From contig NZ_FOUX01000002.1 in NCBI RefSeq assembly GCF_900114995.1, forward strand, positions 124,001 to 188,000: a stretch of 64,000 nt of DNA. Reading direction: 5' to 3'. The DNA comes from Chitinophaga sp. YR627 (GTDB lineage: Bacteria > Bacteroidota > Bacteroidia > Chitinophagales > Chitinophagaceae). The first letter of the stretch is position 1, and each line of letters begins with the position of its first letter. The position numbers and the translations under genes are program-made. Under the pieces are notes generated by a model. That model was not told where the DNA came from. It did not search any database and worked only from the letters and a program-made list of their open reading frames with translations. Below, piece after piece: positions 9,781-19,050 of this stretch.

Positions 9781-10674
9781 ATGCGTGTCCCCCTATATTA
9801 CATGGCGCCAGTGGTGCTGCTGACCGCTGCATGCTCTTCCGGTTCGAATCATCACAGCTACAACGCAGCTGACGATACCGCTGTATCAATGAACGAAGTG
9901 GCGCAGGCCGCTGATTCTACCGGCTTTACCAATGATATTACTTCTGTCAATTCTCCTTCCCGAAAACGCGTCAGGACAGCTGATGTACGCTGTCGCGTAG
10001 GAAGTGTATTCAATGCCGTATCTACACTTGAACATGTGGTCAGAAGCGTTGATGGAATGGTATCAGAAAGTGTGATGCAGAATGAATCAGTCGTGACCAG
10101 AGATATTTCTTATTCAGCTGATTCACTGAAGCGTATTGAACTGTATACGCCTGTTGCCAATCTCACGCTACGTGTACCCACAGCCAGTCTGGACTCAGTG
10201 GTACATACGCTCACCGGCATGGCCACGTTCATTGATTATCGTACGTTGAAAGACGAAGATAAAACCCTGAGCTACCTTTCCAATGCTATGAAAAACAACG
10301 GCCCTGCTCCTGCTGCCATCAAGCCTGTTGCAAAAAGCAGCACGCTTGCTATCGCGCAATATAAGGATCAAAAGTATGATACGCAGACGGACAGAAGGAT
10401 TGAGAATCTGGCTATCCTGGATGATGTACATTATGCTACGTTCACGGTACAATTATTTCAACCACAGCAGGCCGATGTACAGATTATCGTAAACCCCGAG
10501 AGATTGACCCGTGCGCAGTTCGGCACAGAATTCCTGCTTGCTGTACGTTCCGGTTTTGAAAGCTTTGGAGCTTTATTTATTTTCCTGATCAGCTGCTGGC
10601 CTTATATCATCCTGCTGGTATTGGGGATATTGATCTATCGTAAAGTATTACGTAAAAAATTAAGTGTGCAATAG
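9781..10674 (+). CDS. DUF4349 domain lipoprotein
   Basis: 297 residues. A lipoprotein signal ends at Cys18 (VVLLTAAC). The central domain has the DUF4349 pattern: CRVGSVFNAVSTLEHVVRS, then LTLRVPTASLDSVVHTL and YRTLKDEDKT with a helical stretch and VQLFQPQQADV. A C-terminal transmembrane segment lies near 262-285, followed by the basic tail RKVLRKKLSVQ. DUF4349 proteins resemble anti-sigma-like or envelope sensor proteins, but the function is unproven. Having both a lipid anchor and a C-terminal helix is normal for the family. Confidence 0.85.
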   Translation: MRVPLYYMAPVVLLTAACSSGSNHHSYNAADDTAVSMNEVAQAADSTGFTNDITSVNSPSRKRVRTADVRCRVGSVFNAVSTLEHVVRSVDGMVSESVMQNESVVTRDISYSADSLKRIELYTPVANLTLRVPTASLDSVVHTLTGMATFIDYRTLKDEDKTLSYLSNAMKNNGPAPAAIKPVAKSSTLAIAQYKDQKYDTQTDRRIENLAILDDVHYATFTVQLFQPQQADVQIIVNPERLTRAQFGTEFLLAVRSGFESFGALFIFLISCWPYIILLVLGILIYRKVLRKKLSVQ

Positions 10675-10756
10675 TTAATCCACTTCTTCATAGCGTGTAA
10701 TCACTGTTATATGCTGTACTGATTCCACATACATTACATCATCCTAAATTTCTTTT

Positions 10757-11686
10757 ATGAACAATTTATTCCGTGCCTGTTGCGGCCTGGCATTGCTATG
10801 CCTTTCAATAAGCTGTGGCAATTCCACAGATGTGCCTTCCTTTCTTAACACATCCAATCTTCCCTACGTGATGGTGCAAGTCAACACAGAAAGAGACACT
10901 ACAGTGACCCTTGATGGTGGAACAATCATAACAGTACCTGCACATGCACTGAAAGCTGAAGGAAGCCAGACTGCCTATTTTGTTGTAGCAGAAGCCCTGA
11001 CATTAGAGAATATGTTGTCAGCCGGACTTCGTACCCAAAGTAATACCGAACCATTGAGTAGCGGAGGCGTCATCTCGCTGGATGTAGCCGATAGTCCCAA
11101 AGTCACTATCGTACACCCGATACAAATCAAGGTCCCCACAGCAGACATTATAACCGGTATGCAGTTGTACAAGGGAGTAGATACCGGCAAAGGTATTGAC
11201 TGGACTGAGCCCAGGGCATTAGCTGTACAAAATAACGCTGATAACATAGGGGTAAAAACCGATCAGGCGCGTAAACTTTATTATAACTTCGAGATCAGCG
11301 CACCCGGATGGTATAGCATAGATGTTCCTGTCAAAGAAATATCCGGAGTTTCACCAACCGAGCTTACTACAACAGTGAATGCTGCAGATACGCAGAACAT
11401 TTCCACTTTACTGGTGGTTCCGTCTCACAAGATCATATTAAAGGGAATACCAGGTGAAAAGGCCTTCTCTTATACATTCTGCTCCGCGGATGGAACAATA
11501 CCTCTTCCATTAGGCGCTACTGCTATGGTGATCGCATTTGCAGAAGATAAGCAAATGCGGAAACTATACTATGGGATAACCCCTTTCAGAATTTCAAAAA
11601 AGAATACGCTACAAATCGAATTAACACCTTCAAATGAGGAGGATGTTATGCGCAGGATAGCGACACTAGGCATACTCAGTCATTAA
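10757..11686 (+). CDS. Hypothetical lipoprotein with ZU5-like beta domain
   Basis: 309 residues with a lipoprotein signal ending at Cys20 (ALLCLSISC). Residues about 45-140 ([20 protein letters not shown], then [11 protein letters not shown]) resemble the beta-rich ZU5-type modules seen in Bacteroidota surface lipoproteins. The C-terminal half is also beta-rich. It lies between the DUF4349 gene and the barrel/A2M operon, but a terminator at 11714-11741 separates it from the operon. Function unknown. Confidence 0.6.
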   Translation: MNNLFRACCGLALLCLSISCGNSTDVPSFLNTSNLPYVMVQVNTERDTTVTLDGGTIITVPAHALKAEGSQTAYFVVAEALTLENMLSAGLRTQSNTEPLSSGGVISLDVADSPKVTIVHPIQIKVPTADIITGMQLYKGVDTGKGIDWTEPRALAVQNNADNIGVKTDQARKLYYNFEISAPGWYSIDVPVKEISGVSPTELTTTVNAADTQNISTLLVVPSHKIILKGIPGEKAFSYTFCSADGTIPLPLGATAMVIAFAEDKQMRKLYYGITPFRISKKNTLQIELTPSNEEDVMRRIATLGILSH

Positions 11687-11713
11687 TTCATCCGTCCCTA
11701 TATATATGCACAT

Positions 11714-11741
11714 AGCCCGGCCAGTTATACTGAGCCGGGCT
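11714..11741 (+). terminator. Hairpin terminator
   Basis: Arms AGCCCGGC (11714-11721) and GCCGGGCT (11734-11741) are followed by TATTTTATT. It isolates the downstream barrel/A2M operon from the lipoprotein gene. Confidence 0.75.
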
Positions 11742-11885
11742 TATTTTATTAATCAACTCATAATCAACCATTTAAATTATTTATAAGCTATTTTGTGGAA
11801 TCTTTAACAAACCTGCATCATACAGCCGGAAGATCAACCAACAATAGAATTAAATCTATATTTATGTCACCTAAAAACTGATACC

Positions 11886-14426
11886 TTGAAATTAACTATA
11901 CTCCTTCTCTTTTTACCAACTGTACTGGCTGCTCAGGTTAACACCAGTGTTGATCCGATCATATCACAGGATTATACTGAGCAGGTAAGAAAACTGAGAA
12001 GCAGCATTGATCCGGTTGATTCAATAGCATTTAAGCGGAATACAATGCTGAAGCTAAAAGGTCAGTTTTCACCTGGTACGAAGGTGAGCCGCCTGAAAAT
12101 TACAGACGGCCTCGCAGAGATATCTCCCGGGTTTACACGTACCTTAAAACTGTCCGGGAGTTACAGTGGCACCATTGAATTAAAAACACATAACCGGTTA
12201 CCGGAACTGCAAAATACCTATGCCCAGGGCAGAGCATCCAACGGATCATTAATATGGAGGGGACCGGAGACAGGAGAACTATTCAGTTACGGGCCAGCGC
12301 TGTCTAATCTTGAATTTGATGGTAGTAATTATCCTTATGACCAGTCCGGGAAACTGGTGTCTGCTGGTGCAGGAAACGGTAAACCCGCTACTGCTTATCA
12401 GGAGGATATTTTCCGGACAGCTATAGTGCATTCCCATCAGCTGAACATTCTATCAGAGCTATATCGCTATGGAAAGCGTAGCTGGAATTTTGGGTTGAAA
12501 CTGGGACATGGCAATGAACAGTTGGTTATCAGAGACAATAAAGGCTCATTCAATAGTCTGGCAACTGAACTGAGCACGCGTATCAAGTGGCTGACCATTA
12601 AAAGCACTTACCTGTATAGTGAACGGGAACGTACAAGTGCAAACCGTAATGGCCTGCTGAATATCGCTTACCAGAATGCATTGTTAACACCCGTTAGTTT
12701 CAGCAATGAGCAGGGCACAACATTGGGAAACGGACAACGCAGCTACAGCCATATGGCAGATAATCCCTGGTATCTGCTGAGAGATAATAAAAACGATTAT
12801 AACTGGACAGAGCATAATGGTAGTTTGCTGCTAAAATTAGAGACCAATCACTGGCAGGCAAAGGTGCAGCAGACATTGCAACGCGTACAGGAACGGCATA
12901 CAGAGCGTTACCAACCGGGTACTGCTGCATGGGCAGATGGTATGTATACGGACAGGAACAAGAGAGACCTCAGGTACAGATTGCAGACAGAAATAGGCAG
13001 GGAGATAGACTATAACGATAATAATTTCAAATCAACGATATCGCTTTTTCATACATTTAACAATGACAACTCCCGTATACAATATCTGTCTGATAACAGT
13101 CTTTACGATTATCAGCGCTCTTCTCATGACTTATTCCTAAATACGATCAATACTTACTCCGCAAATCATCTGACAGTAATCCTCAAAGCGGGTAACAAGG
13201 CATATATTTCCAATACGGCGATGAAGAATAATTTCATGTTACCGTCTGTAGACCTGGGCATGACATTGGATAATCTTGTACGCGGTCTGGTACTGAATGG
13301 TTCCGTTTGTTATCACATGACAAACAGTGAGCTATCTCTGAATAAATCCATGGCCTATATTAATCTCTTACAATATTCAGCAGGTAACATATCCGGATAC
13401 CGTCCTGTAAAAGAAGTCAATACGTTTCAGAAACTCAGTTCGGTAAATAACCGGGAATGGGATGGTCACTTTAATGTCTACTACAAAAACAACCTTTCAT
13501 TAAATAGCAGTTTTTATATCAGAGACACACATGATGATGTATTTCCTGTCTTTGAAAATGGGGACCTGTTATTAAAGAATCTGGCGAACCTGAGAAGTAA
13601 AGGTATGGAGGTGAATGTATCTCTGTCAAATACACGCTTGCGCAGAGATGTTTACATGAGTACTTCCGCCTCTCTGTTTGCATATCGTACCGACGTTACC
13701 AAAGTACAGGAGGGATACAACTTTACGCCTATTGCGGGCATCCGTGATGTGCATAAAACACTTGTTCAGGGACGGCCATTAGGTGTGATCGTTGGCACTG
13801 CATATCTGAGGGACGCGGCAGGAAATATGATCATTGGTGCAGACGGATTTCCATTAACAGACGCTACACCCAAAGTAATTGGCAACCCTATTCCTGATTT
13901 TATCGCCAAACTAAGTAACAGCATAGTCTGGAAAAGATGGGGGATGACGGCGGATATGGAATGGAAAAAAGGCGGTCAGATGTGGAATGGCACACAGGCA
14001 GTACTGGACTATTATGGACGATCTGCAAATAGTGCATCAGAACGAAACATCACAGATTATGTATTTAAGGGGGTAAAAGCTGACGGTCATGTAAATGATG
14101 CTGCGGTTAGATTCTATGATCCGGCACAGCCAGTAGAGATGAACCGATGGACCAGATATGGTCTCACAGGAGTTGCGGAACAGTATGTACAAAAGGCCGA
14201 TTACCTGAGACTGAATACAGTTTCACTTAGTTACCGCATCAGCTTAAAGAAAAACACCCAGCAACTTAATCTGAATACCTATGTGAATAATATTCTGCTG
14301 TGGTCTCCCTATAAAGGAGCAGATCCTGATCAGTTGCTATATGATCAACCCAACACATCCGGACTTGACTTTTTCAACCTGCCTGCCGTAAAGACATACG
14401 GATTTAATGTTACCTATCAATTCTAA
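11886..14426 (+). CDS. SusC-like outer membrane barrel without plug domain
   Basis: 846 residues with a short Sec signal (about 1-16). The start is a TTG, since no in-frame ATG lies upstream before a stop and the next internal ATG would remove the signal. A near-consensus -7 box (TATATTTA, 11857-11864) precedes it. The C-terminal two thirds follow the SusC/RagA barrel pattern: IGNPIPDFIAKLSNSIVWK, KGGQMWNG, YVQKADYLRLNTVSLSYR and NNILLWSPYKGADPDQ, ending in F. The N-terminus has neither the carboxypeptidase-like domain nor a plug (no LDGIP, no AIYGSRGANGV). The next gene, 5 bases away, carries exactly that plug. A plug in trans is an inference. Confidence 0.8.
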   Translation: MKLTILLLFLPTVLAAQVNTSVDPIISQDYTEQVRKLRSSIDPVDSIAFKRNTMLKLKGQFSPGTKVSRLKITDGLAEISPGFTRTLKLSGSYSGTIELKTHNRLPELQNTYAQGRASNGSLIWRGPETGELFSYGPALSNLEFDGSNYPYDQSGKLVSAGAGNGKPATAYQEDIFRTAIVHSHQLNILSELYRYGKRSWNFGLKLGHGNEQLVIRDNKGSFNSLATELSTRIKWLTIKSTYLYSERERTSANRNGLLNIAYQNALLTPVSFSNEQGTTLGNGQRSYSHMADNPWYLLRDNKNDYNWTEHNGSLLLKLETNHWQAKVQQTLQRVQERHTERYQPGTAAWADGMYTDRNKRDLRYRLQTEIGREIDYNDNNFKSTISLFHTFNNDNSRIQYLSDNSLYDYQRSSHDLFLNTINTYSANHLTVILKAGNKAYISNTAMKNNFMLPSVDLGMTLDNLVRGLVLNGSVCYHMTNSELSLNKSMAYINLLQYSAGNISGYRPVKEVNTFQKLSSVNNREWDGHFNVYYKNNLSLNSSFYIRDTHDDVFPVFENGDLLLKNLANLRSKGMEVNVSLSNTRLRRDVYMSTSASLFAYRTDVTKVQEGYNFTPIAGIRDVHKTLVQGRPLGVIVGTAYLRDAAGNMIIGADGFPLTDATPKVIGNPIPDFIAKLSNSIVWKRWGMTADMEWKKGGQMWNGTQAVLDYYGRSANSASERNITDYVFKGVKADGHVNDAAVRFYDPAQPVEMNRWTRYGLTGVAEQYVQKADYLRLNTVSLSYRISLKKNTQQLNLNTYVNNILLWSPYKGADPDQLLYDQPNTSGLDFFNLPAVKTYGFNVTYQF

Positions 14427-14431
14427 GACCC

Positions 14432-17400
14432 ATGAAGTACGGTATAAGAGCGTTGCAGCTGCTGATAGTGTTTCTGCTCTCATTTGGTGGCAGAAGCATG
14501 GCACAGCTTGCAGACTACAATAACAATAAAGAAAAAATCTATATACAGACCAGTCATGTATTTTTCAAACCAGGAGAAGATCTTTTCTTCAAGATATATC
14601 TGGTGAATGCGAAAAATCAATTCATATCTGTATTAAGTAATGTTGTGTATGTCGAGATCGTAGGTCCGGCTGGTAATATCATACAGACGCACAACTATCG
14701 TATTGAAGACGGTTACGCTGAAGGACACTATAAATTTGAAGCTGGCGCTAATGGTGGGTTATACAAGCTCAGGGCATACACTACCTGGATGAAAAATGAG
14801 AAAGAAAGTACCTGGTTTACAAAAGAGATTACTGTTCAAAAAGTGATTGCTCCGCGTGTGCTGATGAAACTTGACTTTCCGGAAAAAGGCTATGGACCAG
14901 GTGATGAAGTAAGTGCAGCCTATTCGATCCGCAGTCTTGCAGATCGTCCTATACCCGGATATGAGACAAAATTCACTGTATCACTGGCAGGCCAGGCAGT
15001 CAAGACGGGGACATTTAAAACCGACGTAAAGGGCAAAGCGGATATCAGATTCACCCTACCGGCAGATCTGACAACGAATGATGGCCTGCTGAATATTACG
15101 ATTAATTTTGACGGCTATACAGAAGCCATATCCAGAAGTATTCCTATTGTACTGAATAAAATTGACCTGCAGTTTATGCCGGAAGGCGGTACGCTCGTGG
15201 AGGGACTATCTACCAATATTGCTTTCAAAGCGATCAATGAATTTGGTAAACCCGCTGATGTAAAAGGAGTAATAAAAGACGAGAACAATAATACGGCTGC
15301 TACATTTGAAAGCTTTCATGATGGTATGGGGCAATTGGCTTTCACTCCGCAGCCAGGGAAAAAATACAGGGCTGAGCTACTCAAGCCGGCAGGTGTCCGT
15401 CAACACTTTGACCTCCCCACAGCTGCTAAACATGGTCTTATTATGAATGTAGGCAGAAAGGGAAAACTGTTGCAGTTCAATATTGCTGCTACGCGTGATA
15501 TAAATGTGCGGTTGACCGGACAAAGTAAGAACGACGTACATTATTTACAGGAGTTATCGCTTAAAAAAGGGGCACAGACAATTGAAGTGGACGCAGACAA
15601 ATTCCCTGCGGGCATCGCCAGATTTACTATCACAACAGGTACGCGGCTTCCTTTGGCAGAAAGACTCGTATTCCTGCATCCTGAAAGAAGATTGCAGGTG
15701 AGCATCACTTCCGATAAAGAACGTTATCAACCAAGAGAAAAAGTAACCCTTCACCTGAAAACACTGGATGAAAAAGGTCAGCCTGTACCCTCTAACTTCT
15801 CATTGACTGTAATGGATGATAAACTGTGGTCGCTGGCTGATGACAAACAGGATCATATTCTTTCCTGGCTGTTGATGAGCTCTGAGCTGCATGGTAAGAT
15901 AGAAGAGCCGCAATTCTACTTCAAAGAAGACGAAAAACGGGCTATTCCGGCACTGGATCTTGTTATGTTAACAAATGGCTATCGCTACTTTGATTACATT
16001 GACTACCTGGAAAAAACGGGCCGACCTAAATTCAGTCCGGACCTCAATAATATCATCAGCGGCGTCATTGTAGATAAAAATGGTAAGCCCGTAAAATCGA
16101 CGGTCTATCTGCTAAGCAGTACAAATGCCAGCAATTATGACAGGGGCAAGGTTATTCAACAGGTAACAGAAGATGACGGCGGTTTCTTCTTTACAGATAT
16201 TACTTCAGCATTCAGCTATCACCTGCTGGCACGCTCTGCACACAGAAAAGAGACTATCAGTATCAAACTCTTAAGAGAAGGAGTAGATTATATTCCCAGT
16301 CCTGCCAGGAAAGTAAAAGATCCATTTGAAGACGACCGTCTGCCACCTCCTTTACTGGCCGAAAAGAAAAATAAAGATAAGGTGGAACTAATGGAAGACG
16401 CATTTAAAGAGAAAGACCAGCAGCAAAAGAAAACAGACAATCTGGCTTTGGGTAAAATGGATGACCGCAACCTGAACGAAGTGATTGTACTGGGTTATGG
16501 GACAAAGCTAAAAAGGGATGTTTTAGCTGGTTCGGTTGTGATGGTCAGAGAAGCTGATGCGATAAACACGGATCCCATTCTTGCGCTACAGGGAAGAGTG
16601 GCCGGCCTTTCTATCACAAAACCTACCGGCGCCGGTGGAGCAACTATAAACCTCAGAGGTCAGGCAACACTGGCAGGAAACGACCAACCCCTGATCCTGC
16701 TGGATGGCATCCCTGTAGAAAAGATATCCGATGCTATTATTCCGGCAGATATTGCCTCTATTGAAGTACTAAAGGATGCAGCTGCTACGGCCATTTATGG
16801 GAGCAGAGGCGCCAATGGTGTAATCCTGATCACTTCAAAAAACAACAAACGCCCATCTATCATACTCAATCTGGCACCAACCTTCTATTATGCATCACAA
16901 ACGGTACAACTTCAAAAAGATGGATATACAGTAGCCAAACGCTTTTATGCACCCAAATATCTGTCTCCCAATACAAGGACAAGGGATGATTTCAGGGAAA
17001 CTATTTACTGGAATCCGGTTGTGCAGACAAATAAAGATGGGGATGCCAGTATAGAGTTTTACAACTCTGACGCCAATACCACTTTCCGTGCTATTGCAGA
17101 AGGTATCGGCTTCAATGGTAAACCGGGAAGAGCAGAAAAGACATATGCAGCACAATCTCCGCTGACAGTAGACGCTAAACTGCCTCCATATATGACTGCG
17201 GGAGATGTTATGCAAATTCCATTAGTGATAAAAAACAATACGGATAAAGTCATTACGGCTAAAATTGATGTTAGTATTTCTGGCGATATAGAACTGCAAC
17301 CTTATAAAGATGCTATCAGTATACCATCAGACAGTGCCATTCAAGTGCCGGTAACCATCAGGGCCCGCACAGCGACAAATGGGTCCATCTCTTGTAAAGT

Positions 17401-18991
17401 AATAGCAGGCGATCATAAGGAAAATCTGTATCTACCAGTAAATGTCACCAGTAAAGGCTTCCCTGTAATCACTACCATATCGGGTAACAGATCAAAAGAA
17501 ACCAACTTTACTATCAATCATATGCTGGAGGGAACACTGACAACTGAACTGAAGGTGTTTACAAAAATGGAAGACCGCCTGATCAATGATATAGAATCCA
17601 TGTTAAGAGAACCATATGGCTGTTTTGAGCAGACGTCCTCTACGACTTATCCCAATATATACATTCTCAAATTGCTTCGCTCTTCTGCTAAAAAACATTC
17701 AGCGGCAGAACAGAAAGCAATGGACTATCTTATCACCGGTTATAAACGGCTAATTGGTTTTGAGACGGCAGAACATGGCTTTGAATGGTTTGGCCGGACC
17801 CCACCTCATGAAGCTTTAACTGCATATGGACTCCTGGAGTTTACAGCCATGAACGAGTTCATTAAAGTAGATAAAGGTATGCTGGAACGCACACAGCAAT
17901 TCCTGCTGGGACGCAGAGATGGCAAGGGCGCTTTCAATATTCATAAACAGGGACTGGACGCATTTGCATCTGTACCGGATAAGATTGCAAATTTCTACAT
18001 CGTATATGCCTTAACAGCTTCCGGCATCAAAAATCAGATCACACTGGAATATGAAACAGCTGTTAAAAAAGCGCTGGAAAACAACGATGCCTATCAGTTA
18101 TCAATGATGGCGCTGGCGGCCAGTAATATGGGACGTGAAGATGATTTCAACAAGCTGCTGGCAGCGGCAAGGGCAGCGAAGCTGAATGCAGAAACAACGG
18201 TGGTCAACTCCAGAAGCAGCTCTTTACGTGTAGAGACCATGGCGCTGTATGCTTTAGCGCTCATGAGAGAAAAGACCCCTGACATGGCTGCCATCGCCGA
18301 TCTGATCGCTGATATCATGAAACAGAAGAGCTACTATGGTTACGGCTCTACACAGGGCACCGTACTGGCCTTACAGGCGATATGCAGCTATCAGCAACTG
18401 ATAGGTGATCAGATAGCTGGTTCGCAGATGGAAATAAAAGTGAATAACAAAACTATTTACGCAGGTACCAGTGCAACATCCTCCATTAACAACATTGTCG
18501 AAGGTGAAAATACTTTCTCGATCAAATACAAGGATGAGAAAGCCAATGCACCATACCAGCTGGAACTGGCTTACTTCACCTCATTGCCGCCTAATGATGC
18601 ACAGGCAGAACTTAACCTGGCGACTGAATTGTCTGCCAGTCAGACGAAAGTAGGAGAAACTGTCAGGATGCAGGTGGCGGTGACAAATACAAAAAGCATT
18701 CTCCAGCCTATGAGCATCGTGAAAGTGGGTATCCCAGCCGGTCTGACGGTACAGCCATGGCAATTAAAAGAAATGATGGAACAGGGAAGGATCGCTTACT
18801 ATGAGATCTTTGACAACTATCTTGTATTGTACTGGATGGGATTTGCTCCAGAAGAAACCAAAAAGGTAAACTTCGACCTGAAAGCTGAAATAGCGGGTAA
18901 ATACAAAGGAAAGGCAAGCACCACTTATCTGTATTATACACCGGAATTCAAGCACTGGAACGCAGGTACAGAAATTACCATCGAACCTTAA
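14432..18991 (+). CDS. Alpha-2-macroglobulin with embedded SusC-type plug domain
   Basis: 1519 residues with a Sec signal (about 1-24) and no lipobox. Order: MG2-type domain (about 36-130), further macroglobulin domains to about 530 including SSELHGKIEEPQFYF and LVMLTNGYRYFDY (as in Bacteroidota MG2-plug proteins), a carboxypeptidase-like beta domain (541-620), and a charged linker (645-675). A canonical SusC plug follows at about 680-803 (NEVIVLGYGTKLKRD, LQGRVAGLSI, LILLDGIPVE, AIYGSRGANGVILITS). Then come the A2M domain (FRETIYWNPVV from 854), the thioester motif CFEQ (C1064-Q1067) in an alpha-helical toroid, and a C-terminal receptor-binding-like domain. It is in an operon with the plugless barrel. 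Known bacterial A2Ms trap proteases; a gating role here is inference. Confidence 0.88.
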   Translation: MKYGIRALQLLIVFLLSFGGRSMAQLADYNNNKEKIYIQTSHVFFKPGEDLFFKIYLVNAKNQFISVLSNVVYVEIVGPAGNIIQTHNYRIEDGYAEGHYKFEAGANGGLYKLRAYTTWMKNEKESTWFTKEITVQKVIAPRVLMKLDFPEKGYGPGDEVSAAYSIRSLADRPIPGYETKFTVSLAGQAVKTGTFKTDVKGKADIRFTLPADLTTNDGLLNITINFDGYTEAISRSIPIVLNKIDLQFMPEGGTLVEGLSTNIAFKAINEFGKPADVKGVIKDENNNTAATFESFHDGMGQLAFTPQPGKKYRAELLKPAGVRQHFDLPTAAKHGLIMNVGRKGKLLQFNIAATRDINVRLTGQSKNDVHYLQELSLKKGAQTIEVDADKFPAGIARFTITTGTRLPLAERLVFLHPERRLQVSITSDKERYQPREKVTLHLKTLDEKGQPVPSNFSLTVMDDKLWSLADDKQDHILSWLLMSSELHGKIEEPQFYFKEDEKRAIPALDLVMLTNGYRYFDYIDYLEKTGRPKFSPDLNNIISGVIVDKNGKPVKSTVYLLSSTNASNYDRGKVIQQVTEDDGGFFFTDITSAFSYHLLARSAHRKETISIKLLREGVDYIPSPARKVKDPFEDDRLPPPLLAEKKNKDKVELMEDAFKEKDQQQKKTDNLALGKMDDRNLNEVIVLGYGTKLKRDVLAGSVVMVREADAINTDPILALQGRVAGLSITKPTGAGGATINLRGQATLAGNDQPLILLDGIPVEKISDAIIPADIASIEVLKDAAATAIYGSRGANGVILITSKNNKRPSIILNLAPTFYYASQTVQLQKDGYTVAKRFYAPKYLSPNTRTRDDFRETIYWNPVVQTNKDGDASIEFYNSDANTTFRAIAEGIGFNGKPGRAEKTYAAQSPLTVDAKLPPYMTAGDVMQIPLVIKNNTDKVITAKIDVSISGDIELQPYKDAISIPSDSAIQVPVTIRARTATNGSISCKVIAGDHKENLYLPVNVTSKGFPVITTISGNRSKETNFTINHMLEGTLTTELKVFTKMEDRLINDIESMLREPYGCFEQTSSTTYPNIYILKLLRSSAKKHSAAEQKAMDYLITGYKRLIGFETAEHGFEWFGRTPPHEALTAYGLLEFTAMNEFIKVDKGMLERTQQFLLGRRDGKGAFNIHKQGLDAFASVPDKIANFYIVYALTASGIKNQITLEYETAVKKALENNDAYQLSMMALAASNMGREDDFNKLLAAARAAKLNAETTVVNSRSSSLRVETMALYALALMREKTPDMAAIADLIADIMKQKSYYGYGSTQGTVLALQAICSYQQLIGDQIAGSQMEIKVNNKTIYAGTSATSSINNIVEGENTFSIKYKDEKANAPYQLELAYFTSLPPNDAQAELNLATELSASQTKVGETVRMQVAVTNTKSILQPMSIVKVGIPAGLTVQPWQLKEMMEQGRIAYYEIFDNYLVLYWMGFAPEETKKVNFDLKAEIAGKYKGKASTTYLYYTPEFKHWNAGTEITIEP

Positions 18992-19015
18992 TACTGTTGT
19001 AATGTAATAGCAAAC

Positions 19016-19050
19016 GGGCTGTCCACCTTTGGCGGACGGCCCCTTTTTTT
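19016..19050. terminator. Hairpin terminator of the barrel/A2M operon
   Basis: A 9-bp stem (19016-19024 with 19034-19042, one G-T pair) is followed by a T-run at 19044-19050. The end overlaps the last codons of the convergent serine hydrolase gene. Confidence 0.8.

Noticed and set aside
11687-11885. Hidden plug remnant or frameshift upstream of the plugless barrel
   Set aside because: The 199 bases hold a terminator and a -7-like box; the three plus-strand frames show no plug motifs.
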